NCBI RefSeq assembly: GCF_020829495.1
Contig: NZ_JAIVFQ010000027.1
Location: 1-64,000, forward strand
Length of the DNA: 64,000 nucleotides
Direction of reading: 5' to 3'
Source: Nostoc favosum CHAB5714
GTDB lineage: Bacteria; Cyanobacteriota; Cyanobacteriia; Cyanobacteriales; Nostocaceae
This document shows positions 53,216 to 61,801 of this stretch, piece after piece (position 1 is the first letter of the stretch; the number at the start of each line of letters is the position of its first letter). Under the pieces are notes generated by a model that was not told where the DNA came from, searched no databases, and was given only the letters and a program-made list of their open reading frames with translations. A program made the translations under genes and the position numbers.

Positions 53216-54880
53216 CTAATTACCCGGACTTGATATTACGAATATAGATTGCTCTAAATTAATAATGGCTTCAGTTGGTCGATTTGTACTTTGGAAGAGT
53301 CCACCAATATTACCCAAGGTGAGAGCTTCAACAGAGCGATCGCCCACAGCACGCCAAAGGGGCAGAGCTTGGTTGTAAAAATTGAGTGCTTTTTGCTTTT
53401 CTCTTAAATCGTCGTAGACTCGACCGATGTTATTGAGTGTAGTCGCTTCACCTGAGCGATCGCCCACAGCACGCCAAAGGGGCAGAGCTTGGTTGTAAAA
53501 ATTGAGTGCTTTTTGCTTTTGTCCTAAATCGTCGTAGACTCGACCAATGTTATTGAGTGTAGCCGCTTCACCTGAGCGATCGCCCACAGCACGCGAAAGG
53601 GGCAGAGCTTGGTTGTAAAAATCGAGTGCTTTTTGCTTTTGTCCTAAATAGGAGTAGACTAGACCGATCTCATTGAGTGTAGTCGCAACACCAGAGCGAT
53701 CGCCCACAGCACGTTTTAGGGGCAGAGCTTGGTTGTAAAAATCGAGTGCTTTTTGCTTTTGTCCTAAAGCGGAGTAGACTGAACCGATGTTATTGAGTGT
53801 AGTCGCAACACCTGTGCGATCGCCCACAGCACGTTTTAGGGGCAGAGCTTGGTTGTAAAAATCGAGTGCTTTTTGCTTTTCTCCTAAATCAAAGTAGACT
53901 CCACCGATGTTATTGAGTGTAGCCGCTTCACCTGAGCGATCGCCCACAGCCCGCCTAAGGGGCAGAGCTTGGTTGTAAAAATCGAGTGCTTTTTGCTTTT
54001 CTCCTAAATCGGAGTAGACTGCACCGATGTTATTGAGTGTGCGAGCAACACCTGTGCGATCGCCCACAGCCCGCCTAAGGGGCAGAGCTTGGTTGAAAAA
54101 ATCGAGTGCTTTTTGCTTTTCTCCTAAATCAAAGTAGACTTTACCGATGTTATTGAGTGTAGTCGCAACACCAGAGCGATCGCCCATAGCCCGCCAAAGG
54201 GGCAGAGTTTGGTTGAAAAAATCGAGTGCTTTTTGCTTTTCTCCTAAATCGGAGTAGACTCCACCGATGTCATTGAGTGTAGTCGCAACACCAGAGCGAT
54301 CGCCCACAGCCCGCGAAAGGGGCAGAGCTTGGTTGTAAAATTCGAGTGCTTTTTGCTTTTCTCCTAAATCGGAGTAGACTCGACCGATGTTATTGAGTGT
54401 AGTCGCAACACCAGAGCGATCGCCCACAGCCCGCGAAAGGGGCAAAGCTTGGTTGAAAAAATCGAGTGCTTTTTGCTTTTCTCCTAAATCGTCGTAGACT
54501 CCACCGATGTTATTGAGTGTAGTCGCAACACCTGCCTTGTCGCCCACAGCCCGCGAAAGGGGCAAAGCTTGGTTGTAAAAATCGAGTGCTTTTTGCTTTT
54601 CTCCTAAACGGTCGTAGTTAGACCCAAGCCAAACCAGTGCAGTTCCTTCTAGTTTTTGGTCTTTGAGTTCCTGTGCCATAGTTGGAACTGGCTGTAATAT
54701 TTGTATTGCCTGTTGGTGTTCCTGTTGCTGTGTCAGTTTTATCCCTTGCTCAAGCAGTCTTTCTGCTTCTTGCGCTTGCGAATTTTGAGTTTGTCCCCAA
54801 GTGGGTTGAGCCATCAGCATCACTGTTATAGGCGTTAGATAAACGCCCACAGCCAAAAGACTGGTGAGAATTTTTTTCAT
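53216..54880 (-). CDS. Secreted TPR-repeat protein
   Basis: The 554-residue product has a signal peptide (MKKILTSLLAVGVYLTPITVMLMAQPTWGQ), a short helical lead-in (AQEAERLLEQGIKLTQQQEHQQAI) and eleven near-identical 40-residue TPR units built on LGEKQKALDFYNQALPLSRA VGDRSG-VATTLNNIG-VY. The 120-bp DNA units are very alike and each carries a GCGATCGCCC site. Relatives often continue into a CHAT protease-like domain after the last repeat (RPTEAIINLEQSIFV); here the frame stops at once, so the CHAT part is lost or never present. A mobile element lies exactly at the stop codon. Confidence 0.9.
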   Translation of the reverse strand: MKKILTSLLAVGVYLTPITVMLMAQPTWGQTQNSQAQEAERLLEQGIKLTQQQEHQQAIQILQPVPTMAQELKDQKLEGTALVWLGSNYDRLGEKQKALDFYNQALPLSRAVGDKAGVATTLNNIGGVYDDLGEKQKALDFFNQALPLSRAVGDRSGVATTLNNIGRVYSDLGEKQKALEFYNQALPLSRAVGDRSGVATTLNDIGGVYSDLGEKQKALDFFNQTLPLWRAMGDRSGVATTLNNIGKVYFDLGEKQKALDFFNQALPLRRAVGDRTGVARTLNNIGAVYSDLGEKQKALDFYNQALPLRRAVGDRSGEAATLNNIGGVYFDLGEKQKALDFYNQALPLKRAVGDRTGVATTLNNIGSVYSALGQKQKALDFYNQALPLKRAVGDRSGVATTLNEIGLVYSYLGQKQKALDFYNQALPLSRAVGDRSGEAATLNNIGRVYDDLGQKQKALNFYNQALPLWRAVGDRSGEATTLNNIGRVYDDLREKQKALNFYNQALPLWRAVGDRSVEALTLGNIGGLFQSTNRPTEAIINLEQSIFVISSPGN

Positions 54881-54926
54881 AGAATAGCGCAGAGGTAGCT
54901 GTTTTCAATTGGGTCTAGAAGCTGTC

Positions 54927-55136
54927 GTTACCAACATCGTGATATTTGTGATGAACATCGTGATATTTGTTATTAATATCGTAATGTTTGTGATGAACAT
55001 TGCAATGTTTCTTATTAATATTGTGATGTTTGTGATGAACATTGCAATGTTTCTTATTAATATCGTGATGTTTGTGATGAACATCGTGATATTTGTTATT
55101 AACATCGCAATGTTCCTTATTAATATTGCGATGTTT
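54927..55136. repeat. 21-bp minisatellite upstream of the TPR gene
   Basis: Ten units of 21 bp, each of the type AACATCGTGATATTTGTGATG with variants, end 47 bases before the TPR start codon (on its upstream side). The plus strand reads as repeated VMNIVIF/VINIVMF heptads and the minus strand as ITNITMF-like heptads, both without stops. I treat it as non-coding. 55137-55222 shows no gene. Confidence 0.85.
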
Positions 55137-55222
55137 GTTATTAACCAGAAGTGTCTGTCGTTAAGAACGTCAAAATGGTTAGGGGTATAGATGTACGCCC
55201 CTAGAGATGAAAGAATTCACGC

Positions 55223-55453
55223 TCAATAAGGTTTTGCCAGAATAGTGACCGTTCGTTGTTGCGAATTGAACTGGATTTCATCTACCACATATTGCCGATT
55301 TCTAGCCACTGACTGAATACCCTGCAACTGTGCTGTGGAAACTACAGGTGGTTTCAGTTTCACCACCGCTTGACCTTGAGTAGAATTTTTTACAGTAAAA
55401 TTATTTATGGGTATACCACTCCAAGTTACAGCCTTACCTGTGGGACGGTCTCC
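55223..55453 (-). pseudogene. C-terminal fragment of an unknown gene
   Basis: A 76-codon open stretch ends in TGA at 55223-55225 and reads like real protein (AVVKLKPPVVSTAQLQGIQ, RQYVVDEIQFNSQQRTVTIL). It has no start codon: upstream it runs into the dispersed palindrome beginning CCAATACGCTTGGGTT at 55452 and a stop. It is best seen as the 3' remnant of a gene cut by that repeat. I do not recognise the family. Confidence 0.55.
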
Positions 55454-55590
55454 AATACGCTTGGGTTAAGCCCAAAAAATAAAAATGTGTAGGTTGGGTT
55501 TCGCGTTGCTCAACCCAACAATAATCTCGGTGCCGTACTCTCGGCGGTAACACACCCTACATTGTTTACCTCATCTCCCCCATCTCCCGT
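55454..55590. repeat. Third copy of the GTAGGTTGGGTT palindrome
   Basis: AATACGCTTGGGTTAAGCCC, then GTAGGTTGGGTTTCGCG and GCTCAACCCAACA, repeat the words of 10104-10182 and 52870-52951. The remainder up to 55590 is low-complexity (CTCATCTCCCCCATCTCCC) and leads into the next gene. Confidence 0.7.
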
Positions 55591-56166
55591 ATGACCCAAG
55601 CCCCAAATCCTAATCAGGAAACCAATATTTTAGGTAAATTCACAAGTGTACTTGGCTTGCTGGGTGCGGCGCTTTTCTTTGCAGGCTGGATTTACCGTTG
55701 GTCATATTTCTACTTTTTTCAGCTAGAAGTCAATACCCTCGATTTACCTGCACAGTCTTTTTTAATAGTTCCCCTGCAAATATTTCTCGGAGATGGCTGG
55801 GCAATATTTAAAACAGCGATCGCTTTTTTTATAGCTGCGATGCCTACGGCGGCAAGCTACGCAATTCAGGCTACATTATGGTTAATTAAAATCATCAGTG
55901 ATACGGTAGTCTCTGTAAGCCAATTACTACTGAGTCGCATCATCTCTGCTACTCAACGCAAAAGCTCATGGACAGCGAAACAGCTTAAATCTCTGGCTGA
56001 ATTTAGTTCTGGGCAACTGCGCTCAGTTGATTTTCTGCGATCGCTAGTCAATGAGATAGTCATAGTATCCTGGGTATTAATTGTGATATTTTGGTTAGCT
56101 CGTTGGCAAGGCATTGCAGATGCACAACGAGACGCTGGTCAAAAATCCACTTTGCCTGTGGGATAA
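55591..56166 (+). CDS. Unknown membrane protein
   Basis: The 191-residue product has three or four hydrophobic segments: SVLGLLGAALFFAGWIYRW, SFLIVPLQIFLGDGWAIFKTAIAFFIAAM, a middle amphipathic part and IVIVSWVLIVIFWLARW. No family is recognised. It ends shortly after the last helix (QGIADAQRDAGQKSTLPVG), so a soluble C-terminal domain may have been lost; no in-frame continuation is seen. No good Shine-Dalgarno sequence precedes ATG 55591. Confidence 0.7.
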   Translation: MTQAPNPNQETNILGKFTSVLGLLGAALFFAGWIYRWSYFYFFQLEVNTLDLPAQSFLIVPLQIFLGDGWAIFKTAIAFFIAAMPTAASYAIQATLWLIKIISDTVVSVSQLLLSRIISATQRKSSWTAKQLKSLAEFSSGQLRSVDFLRSLVNEIVIVSWVLIVIFWLARWQGIADAQRDAGQKSTLPVG

Positions 56167-56259
56167 GCGTTTTAGCTTAAGTTGACACCAATGAGCATTG
56201 CTGTGCCCCTACTTGCTTGGTCTATTTACTTGGATACTTATCACCTCTGCGTCAGGCAA

Positions 56260-57666
56260 TCAAGCAATCATCTTCTCTAAAGCAACCTGCAAATCTTTCG
56301 TCAAATCGCTCACACCTTGTCTAGCCGTCAAACGATCGCCCTGACAATTTTTCCAGCGTTCGGTTACTGAAATTGGCTCCCCTACGGTGATTTGTGTCTC
56401 TCGCAAACCTAGCCGAGGTCGCCCTGGAAGTGTTGTATCCTGAATTCTAGAAAGCATATCGAATACAAGCAAAGCTGTTTCCGCAAACCGTTCCGCCGTC
56501 GGTTGTTCCTGAATATAAGTAGCTGTGACTGCAACAAAACTTTCCACTATCCGCATGTGCCGCATCCGCAAGTCTGCTTCTTGAGCAATCCAGTCTGCCA
56601 AACCGCGTTTAAAGGGTGGTAAAGCATTGATATCTGGCAAATCTTCCCGATATATGTAATTCCAGCCAGCCTCTTCCAAGCGGCGACAGCGATCAATGGA
56701 ATTTCCCTGTGCTTGAACTCCAAAATATTGCTCGGCAACTTGTAAAGCCTTATCCAGTAAGCGATGAAGTCGAGCAATCAACACCTGATTAGAACTAGCA
56801 GATTCATCAGTTGAGATGGTTTTTGGGATGTCTTGATGATAGAAGCGACGATAAAATTCTTCCATCTCGGTAATCAGATATTCAGCCAACCTACACAGGC
56901 GTTGATAGTAAATCTCTTCGCCCTCACCCTGCTCAATTTCCATTGCAGGCAAGCCACTATCAGCTTCCAACTTACTCAGCAGCCAATCCAGTTTAGACCA
57001 AGGTGGCTCAACGTAGCGATACTGGATAGCGATCGGTACAATAATTACAGTCTCAGTCCGATTAGCTTTTTGCAAGTCTTCTACACACCAGAACCCCATT
57101 TGAGCAACACCAGGTTCCAAGGGGCTAACAATACCACTATGACCATTAGTACCGCCTTCCGGTGCCACTGCGATCGGTAGTTCACCATTAGCAAACAACT
57201 CCCGTGCTGTTTGAATAGCTTGCCGATCTAGTCGTCTACCGCGATGAATCGGCACACCCCCTATCCGTGAAAACAACCAACCTAGCCACTTTCCAGCCCA
57301 AACCGTCATACCCCGGTCATAGAGAAAATAGCTGTGAACAAGGGATTGCAGTGTAATACCTTTCTGACGAGCAACCTGTGGCACAATGCGGGAAAGCAAA
57401 TACAGCATACACAGGGGATCTTCCACCTCTGGGTGGCGAAATGCCAGCAAAAAGCGAATTTTTCCAGCCTGGAATTGTTGATAAAGTTCAGCTAATACCT
57501 CAACATTCTTGGCTTCAACACGGACAATACCAGCCGTTAGCCAAGGACGAGTGCGGAACCGTAGTGCGATCGGCAGTAACCACCGAACAATCTGGAGTAC
57601 CAGCAGGTTCAACCGTTGAGGAATAAATTTTAGTGGTGGTTGAGTAGACTGAATCGATCTAGGCAA
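56260..57666 (-). CDS. PlsC-like 1-acylglycerol-3-phosphate acyltransferase family protein
   Basis: The 468-residue product has the acyltransferase block 1 as RHPEVEDPL (the H-x4-D motif), GGVPIHRGRR in block 2, and VAPEGGTNG in block 3 (the PEGT-like motif). This points to transfer of an acyl chain to a lysophospholipid or related acceptor at the membrane. It is about twice the length of PlsC: the C-terminal 230 residues (about 240-468) are helical and unassigned, a form common in cyanobacteria. Its substrate is not certain. Confidence 0.85.
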   Translation of the reverse strand: MPRSIQSTQPPLKFIPQRLNLLVLQIVRWLLPIALRFRTRPWLTAGIVRVEAKNVEVLAELYQQFQAGKIRFLLAFRHPEVEDPLCMLYLLSRIVPQVARQKGITLQSLVHSYFLYDRGMTVWAGKWLGWLFSRIGGVPIHRGRRLDRQAIQTARELFANGELPIAVAPEGGTNGHSGIVSPLEPGVAQMGFWCVEDLQKANRTETVIIVPIAIQYRYVEPPWSKLDWLLSKLEADSGLPAMEIEQGEGEEIYYQRLCRLAEYLITEMEEFYRRFYHQDIPKTISTDESASSNQVLIARLHRLLDKALQVAEQYFGVQAQGNSIDRCRRLEEAGWNYIYREDLPDINALPPFKRGLADWIAQEADLRMRHMRIVESFVAVTATYIQEQPTAERFAETALLVFDMLSRIQDTTLPGRPRLGLRETQITVGEPISVTERWKNCQGDRLTARQGVSDLTKDLQVALEKMIA

Positions 57667-57843
57667 GTCGCTCTCCAGATTGTATTTTTAGCGATTGTAC
57701 AACGTGGAGTCTTGGTTTTGCGTCAACCCGCAGCCTGTTGTTGTTAAACATCGTTCAGTTTTACTTCTCCATCCATAGACCCTAAGTATCGAATAAAAGT
57801 TAGTTTGGATGTTTAGGAAAATTTCGGAATAAGTAATATCCAA

Positions 57844-57916
57844 TGGAGGTTAGCGGACTCGAACCGCTGACATCCTGCTTGCAAAGCAGGCGCTCTACCA
57901 ACTGAGCTAAACCCCC
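57844..57916 (-). tRNA. tRNA-Ala (anticodon TGC)
   Basis: The 73-base minus-strand sequence folds as a standard tRNA: acceptor GGGGGTT/AACCTCC with discriminator A, D arm AGCTCAGTTGGTAGAGC, anticodon stem CCTGC/GCAGG with loop TTTGCAA (anticodon TGC) and T arm CAGCGGTTCGAGTCCGCTA. CCA is not encoded. It lies outside an rRNA operon. Confidence 0.97.
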
Positions 57917-57988
57917 ATAAAGTTAAAATAGTAGGTAAGTTTGATTGTCGAAGTTAATTGTAACTTATATTGTTCCATTACCAAAGGG

Positions 57989-58906
57989 ATGAAGCCAGAA
58001 AATATCCAAGTTGTTGCAGCACTGTATAAATTTGTCAAGCTCCCAGATTTTGCCGAGAAACAAGAGCCTCTGCTGTCTTACTGCCAAACGCAAGGTGTGA
58101 AGGGAACAATTTTGCTGGCACAAGAAGGCATTAACGGTACAATTGCCGGTTCGCGTCAGGCGATTGATTCTGTTCTCTGGTTTCTGCGTACTGACCCTCG
58201 TCTAGCAGACCTAGAATACAAAGAGTCCTATACCGAAACCCCCCCCTTTGAGCGGATGAAGGTGCGGTTGAAGCCAGAAATTGTTACTTTGGGATTGCCT
58301 GAAATTGACCCAAATGAACAAGTTGGCACTTATGTCAGTCCCCAAGAATGGAATGATTTGATTTGCGATCCAGAAGTAACCGTGATTGACACCCGCAATG
58401 ATTATGAGGTGAATATCGGTACTTTTCAAGGAGCAGAAAATCCGCAAACTGGCTCATTCCGGGAATTCCCCGATTATGTGCTACGCCACCTCGACCCAAC
58501 TAAACACAAAAAGGTTGCTCTGTTTTGTACAGGCGGCATTCGCTGTGAAAAAGCCTCATCCTTCATGCTTGCCCAAGGCTTTGCAGAAGTTTATCATCTA
58601 AAGGGCGGCATTCTCAAGTATTTAGAGGAAGTTCCAGCCCAGGAAAGTTTATGGCAAGGGGAATGTTTTGTCTTTGACGAGCGCGTAGCTGTCAGTCATG
58701 GGTTGGAGGAAGGAAGTTGCGAGCGATGCTTCTGTTGTGGATATGCGATTACTGAGTCAGATAAGGTGTCTCCAAAGTATGAACAAGGTATCTCCTGTCC
58801 CTATTGTTTTGATAGCCTCACCGACGAGAAAAGAGCGCGTCAGCAGCAAAAATGGCGGCACTACCAAACCCAAGTTCTTAATTCCAAAAATCGGGATGTA
58901 AGTTAA
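57989..58906 (+). CDS. trhO: tRNA uridine(34) hydroxylase TrhO (rhodanese type)
   Basis: The 305-residue product has an N-terminal acylphosphatase-like part ([27 protein letters not shown]), a rhodanese domain with the active-site loop [11 protein letters not shown] and a C-terminal cysteine cluster ([22 protein letters not shown]). TrhO (YceA) hydroxylates U34 of certain tRNAs to 5-hydroxyuridine using oxygen. ATG 57989 (MKPENIQVV) was preferred to a TTG at 57941 because it begins at the conserved strand. It starts 72 bases from the divergent tRNA-Ala gene. Confidence 0.94.
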   Translation: MKPENIQVVAALYKFVKLPDFAEKQEPLLSYCQTQGVKGTILLAQEGINGTIAGSRQAIDSVLWFLRTDPRLADLEYKESYTETPPFERMKVRLKPEIVTLGLPEIDPNEQVGTYVSPQEWNDLICDPEVTVIDTRNDYEVNIGTFQGAENPQTGSFREFPDYVLRHLDPTKHKKVALFCTGGIRCEKASSFMLAQGFAEVYHLKGGILKYLEEVPAQESLWQGECFVFDERVAVSHGLEEGSCERCFCCGYAITESDKVSPKYEQGISCPYCFDSLTDEKRARQQQKWRHYQTQVLNSKNRDVS

Positions 58907-59317
58907 TCACAAAAGCGAGTTTTAAATGCCATCATTCATGATTCTTCACTCAAGGATAATTCGGAATTTAACAAAGTTTGCGGGTTGAATTCCCCTGCCT
59001 AAGAAGGGCAGTATGTTTTGCGGTGGGTGGGGTTCTTCGGGTTTAATAAGTAATCAAGCGAACATGATATAATATCTGATAATTTATCGATAAAAAACCT
59101 TAAGAGCAACATCTACGCTCTTTAATACTTAAGAATGAAAAATAAGGGTCTTTACTCAAAAAGACTTCCCACAGAGGTATATGTTGGTTCAATCTTCATA
59201 GGAATCTAGCAGTGTAAAGTATGTTTGATAGTTTACACTAAGCAAAGATAACTTGTACATAGACGCAAAGAATACAGAAAGAAACTCTCTGCATTCTGTG
59301 CGTCTCTAGGATTATTT
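58907..59317. other. Intergenic region with a partial mobile element end
   Basis: 59025-59070 (GGTGGGTGGGGTTCTTC ... CAAGCGAACATGATAT) is a solo right end of the 30387-30532 element family. 59252-59310 holds AGACGCAAAGAATACAGAAAG and CTTTCTGTGCGTCTCT-like words that can pair (AGACGCA ... TGCGTCT). No gene is seen. Confidence 0.6.
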
Positions 59318-60850
59318 TTATCTTGGGCGTCCCAATGTAGTGATATATAGAACAGCTTCATCAGCAGGGATACCCAAAACTTCATTTACTTGGTCATCAA
59401 AGAAACCACCGATACCACTAACGCCTACATTCAGGTGTATGGCTGCTAAATTCAAGCGTTGTCCTAAATGGCCGGCATCCAGATGTAAGTAACGGTAAAC
59501 GCGATCGCCATATTGTGCGATCGCAGCTTTCAAATCGGCTGTATGAAACAACACCGCAGCTGCATCCCGCCCTAATTCTTGCCCCAAACAGAGAAAATGT
59601 AACTCTCGCCGAAAGTTTTTAAAGCGAATTTGGCGTAATTCTTGGGCTTTGGGTGCGTAATAATAACAACCTGCCTCCAATCCTTTGACTCCGCAAACAG
59701 CAATAAATGTTTCTATTAAATTCAAATCAAAGTAGTCTGGAGAAATATCTAAACTTTGGTCGATGTAATTTTGTGGTTGGTAAGTGAAATCGAGTAAACC
59801 TTTTAATTCATCGAAAGTTAAATCATCACCATTATAAGCGCGGGTAGAGCGTCGCTTATACATAGTAATTTCCAGTTCTGACAGCTTTTGTCCCCAATCT
59901 ATAGGCGCAGTGTTGGTGGGAATTTTCAAACAGAAAGGAAAGTTATATTTATCCTCCAAAGATTTTTCTTGTTTAATAGTTGGTAGATTAAGATTGCCCG
60001 TTACACCTGATTGGATCTGAGTGTGTCGATGGAAATATGTCAGCAATTCACCATCGGGGATTTTGGGATAACTGGTTTCGGTGGTGGAAGGTAAAGCAGT
60101 ACATCCCACTGGCAAATTTTGATTGATATCTAACAAGTCTGCCAGAGGTAAGACAGCGATCGCACCTTCTTGTTGCGGATCGATATAAAGCAGATCGTTT
60201 ACCGATTCATCCACAAAACCGCCGATTAAGTGGGGGCGAAAGTCAGTAATCGCACCAGCTAACTCGATATTGCCCAACAGGTGTCCCGTATCTAGAAAAA
60301 TCCGCCGATAAGCCCGATCTTCATAGCGCCACGCAGAGCGATAGAAAACCGCAGTCACAATAATTGCTAGTTGGGTATTTTCTAGGGAAGGATGCCAGAA
60401 ACAAGCTGCTTGGAGATTTTGCCAAACATCACTTTCCCAATAATGCATCAGAGAATGAGTTCGACACTGGTAATTATACAGACCTGGTGGCAATAACGCC
60501 GTACCACGAGAAACCACATACACCTCGGCAGGGTATAATCCGCCTGCACTGGGAGCAGCACGTAAATACACCGCGCTACCCATAGAAGGCATTCTCGCCG
60601 TCAATCCATAGCTGCGAAACAGCAGCCGTGAAAGTCTTTGCCACCATTGAGCATCTGGGTTATTAGCAAATCCCTCTGTTTTTTCTTGGATATAGGGTTT
60701 GAGATCAAAAGTAGAGCCAATTTTGTACTCCTTGAAAGGCACTGGCTGTTTAGCCCAGTCTAACTGCTGACTTTTAGAAGCGAGAGTCTCAGGGTTGTAT
60801 TTAGTCCGTTCGTGGTAATGCTGGGCAATTGATTGGTGTAATTCTGGCAT
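59318..60850 (-). CDS. SagB/ThcOx family FMN oxidoreductase, double domain
   Basis: The 510-residue product has two nitroreductase-like halves: the first with RMPSMGSAVYLRAAPSAGGLYPAEVYVV, GLYNYQCRTHSL, FLDTGHLLGNIELA; the second with MYKRRSTRAYNGDDLTFDELKGLL, GCYYYAPKAQELRQI, HLDAGHLGQRLNLAA and GIGGFFDDQVNEVLGI. SagB-type enzymes are FMN dehydrogenases that oxidise azolines to azoles in peptide natural products. No cyclodehydratase, precursor peptide or transporter gene lies near, so this may be a stand-alone relative with another substrate. ATG 60850 (MPELHQSIAQHYHERT) fits the family better than 60895. Confidence 0.88.
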   Translation of the reverse strand: MPELHQSIAQHYHERTKYNPETLASKSQQLDWAKQPVPFKEYKIGSTFDLKPYIQEKTEGFANNPDAQWWQRLSRLLFRSYGLTARMPSMGSAVYLRAAPSAGGLYPAEVYVVSRGTALLPPGLYNYQCRTHSLMHYWESDVWQNLQAACFWHPSLENTQLAIIVTAVFYRSAWRYEDRAYRRIFLDTGHLLGNIELAGAITDFRPHLIGGFVDESVNDLLYIDPQQEGAIAVLPLADLLDINQNLPVGCTALPSTTETSYPKIPDGELLTYFHRHTQIQSGVTGNLNLPTIKQEKSLEDKYNFPFCLKIPTNTAPIDWGQKLSELEITMYKRRSTRAYNGDDLTFDELKGLLDFTYQPQNYIDQSLDISPDYFDLNLIETFIAVCGVKGLEAGCYYYAPKAQELRQIRFKNFRRELHFLCLGQELGRDAAAVLFHTADLKAAIAQYGDRVYRYLHLDAGHLGQRLNLAAIHLNVGVSGIGGFFDDQVNEVLGIPADEAVLYITTLGRPR

Positions 60851-61142
60851 AGTACTTTTAATATCCTTGGGGCATCCTTTTTTTGATCTTGGCATTCATT
60901 AGCCTCATTGTTTCGTGTCAATTCGTACAATCCTCATAGTCACGAAGTGGTGATTGGTAACAAGTGCATTGGGGAATGGGGCATTGGGTGCTGGGGAGAC
61001 AGGCGCTAACACCAAGCGTATTGAACTATAAACCTTTATATTGAAGATTATGTGGCGCTTCGATTCATGGCAAACCGCTTACCTTAATCTGCCACATTCA
61101 ACACTAACTCTATGCTGATTAATCGCAAGAGGATTGCAGACT

Positions 61143-61373
61143 ATGACCAAGACAGTACAGAAACTTAGGCTTGAACTATCTCAGCTATCTATGCAGGAAC
61201 GTGCAGAGCTTGCTTACTTTTTGATCCACTCCTTAGATCAAGATGTTGACGATAACGCAGAATTTGCTTGGGATGTTGAGTTAACGAGAAGGATGGAAGA
61301 GATTAGTAGTGGGACAGCTTATGGTGAACTGTCAGACAAGGTATTCACTGAACTGCGACAAAAGTACTCGTGA
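61143..61373 (+). CDS. Addiction-module antitoxin
   Basis: The 76-residue product, KTVQKLRLELSQLSMQERAE then LAYFLIHSLDQDVDDNAEFAWDVELTRRMEEI, fits the small antitoxin family found before RelE/ParE toxins in cyanobacteria. AGAGGA lies upstream of ATG 61143. Its stop overlaps the start of the toxin by four bases (GTGA). The toxin is truncated, so the antitoxin no longer has a working partner here. Confidence 0.88.
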   Translation: MTKTVQKLRLELSQLSMQERAELAYFLIHSLDQDVDDNAEFAWDVELTRRMEEISSGTAYGELSDKVFTELRQKYS

Positions 61374-61489
61374 AGCAAATCATTATTCACAGTGAAGCTA
61401 GAGCAGAGCTAGATAATTCAGTCGCCTACTACCAGAGGCAAAAGGCTGGCTTGGGGCTAGATTTCTTATCTGAAGTGGAGCATGGCTAA
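61370..61489 (+). pseudogene. Truncated RelE/ParE-type toxin
   Basis: From GTG 61370 the frame reads MKQIIIHSEARAELDNSVAY then YQRQKAGLGLDFLSEVE, the N-terminal helix pair of a RelE/ParE toxin. It breaks at about 61480 where a piece of a peptidase gene in reverse orientation begins, and stops after 39 residues. The catalytic C-terminal strands are missing. Confidence 0.87.
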
Positions 61490-61801
61490 TTCCAGCAACA
61501 CCGCCACACCGGTGGCATTATCATCAGCCGCAGGTGTTCCCGGAACGCCATCATAATGAGCGCCAATTAAAATCGGTGGCAAATCCTTTTTTTGTCGTCT
61601 CCCTTGGGAGGGTAAATTTAATATCAAGTTATTACAAGCTTTACCCCTGACTTCAAAGGTGTGGATTTCCACACTCCCCCATTGGGAGAATTGCTGGCGG
61701 ATGTATTCTTGAACAAAAAAATGTCCAGCCGTTGCCATGTAAGGATCGCGTTCTCGCGCAATCTCAGCTAGGGAAGTTTGTAATCGCTCTGGTGAACTAC
61801 T
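61466..61801 (-). pseudogene. Internal fragment of an M28 family peptidase gene
   Basis: The minus strand reads SSPERLQTSLAEIARERDPY, then MATAGHFFVQEYIRQQF, and the metal-site region LIGAHYDGVPGTPAADDNATGVAVLLELA of M28 aminopeptidases. It is cut off at both ends: the frame meets a stop at 61813-61815 in unrelated sequence and the other end fuses to the truncated toxin at about 61480. M28 peptidases are about 300 residues or more, so about 110 remain. Confidence 0.85.

Noticed and set aside
54909-55190. 93-residue hydrophobic heptad protein
   Set aside because: The frame is open only because the 21-bp unit is a multiple of three; the opposite strand is open too and there is no Shine-Dalgarno sequence.
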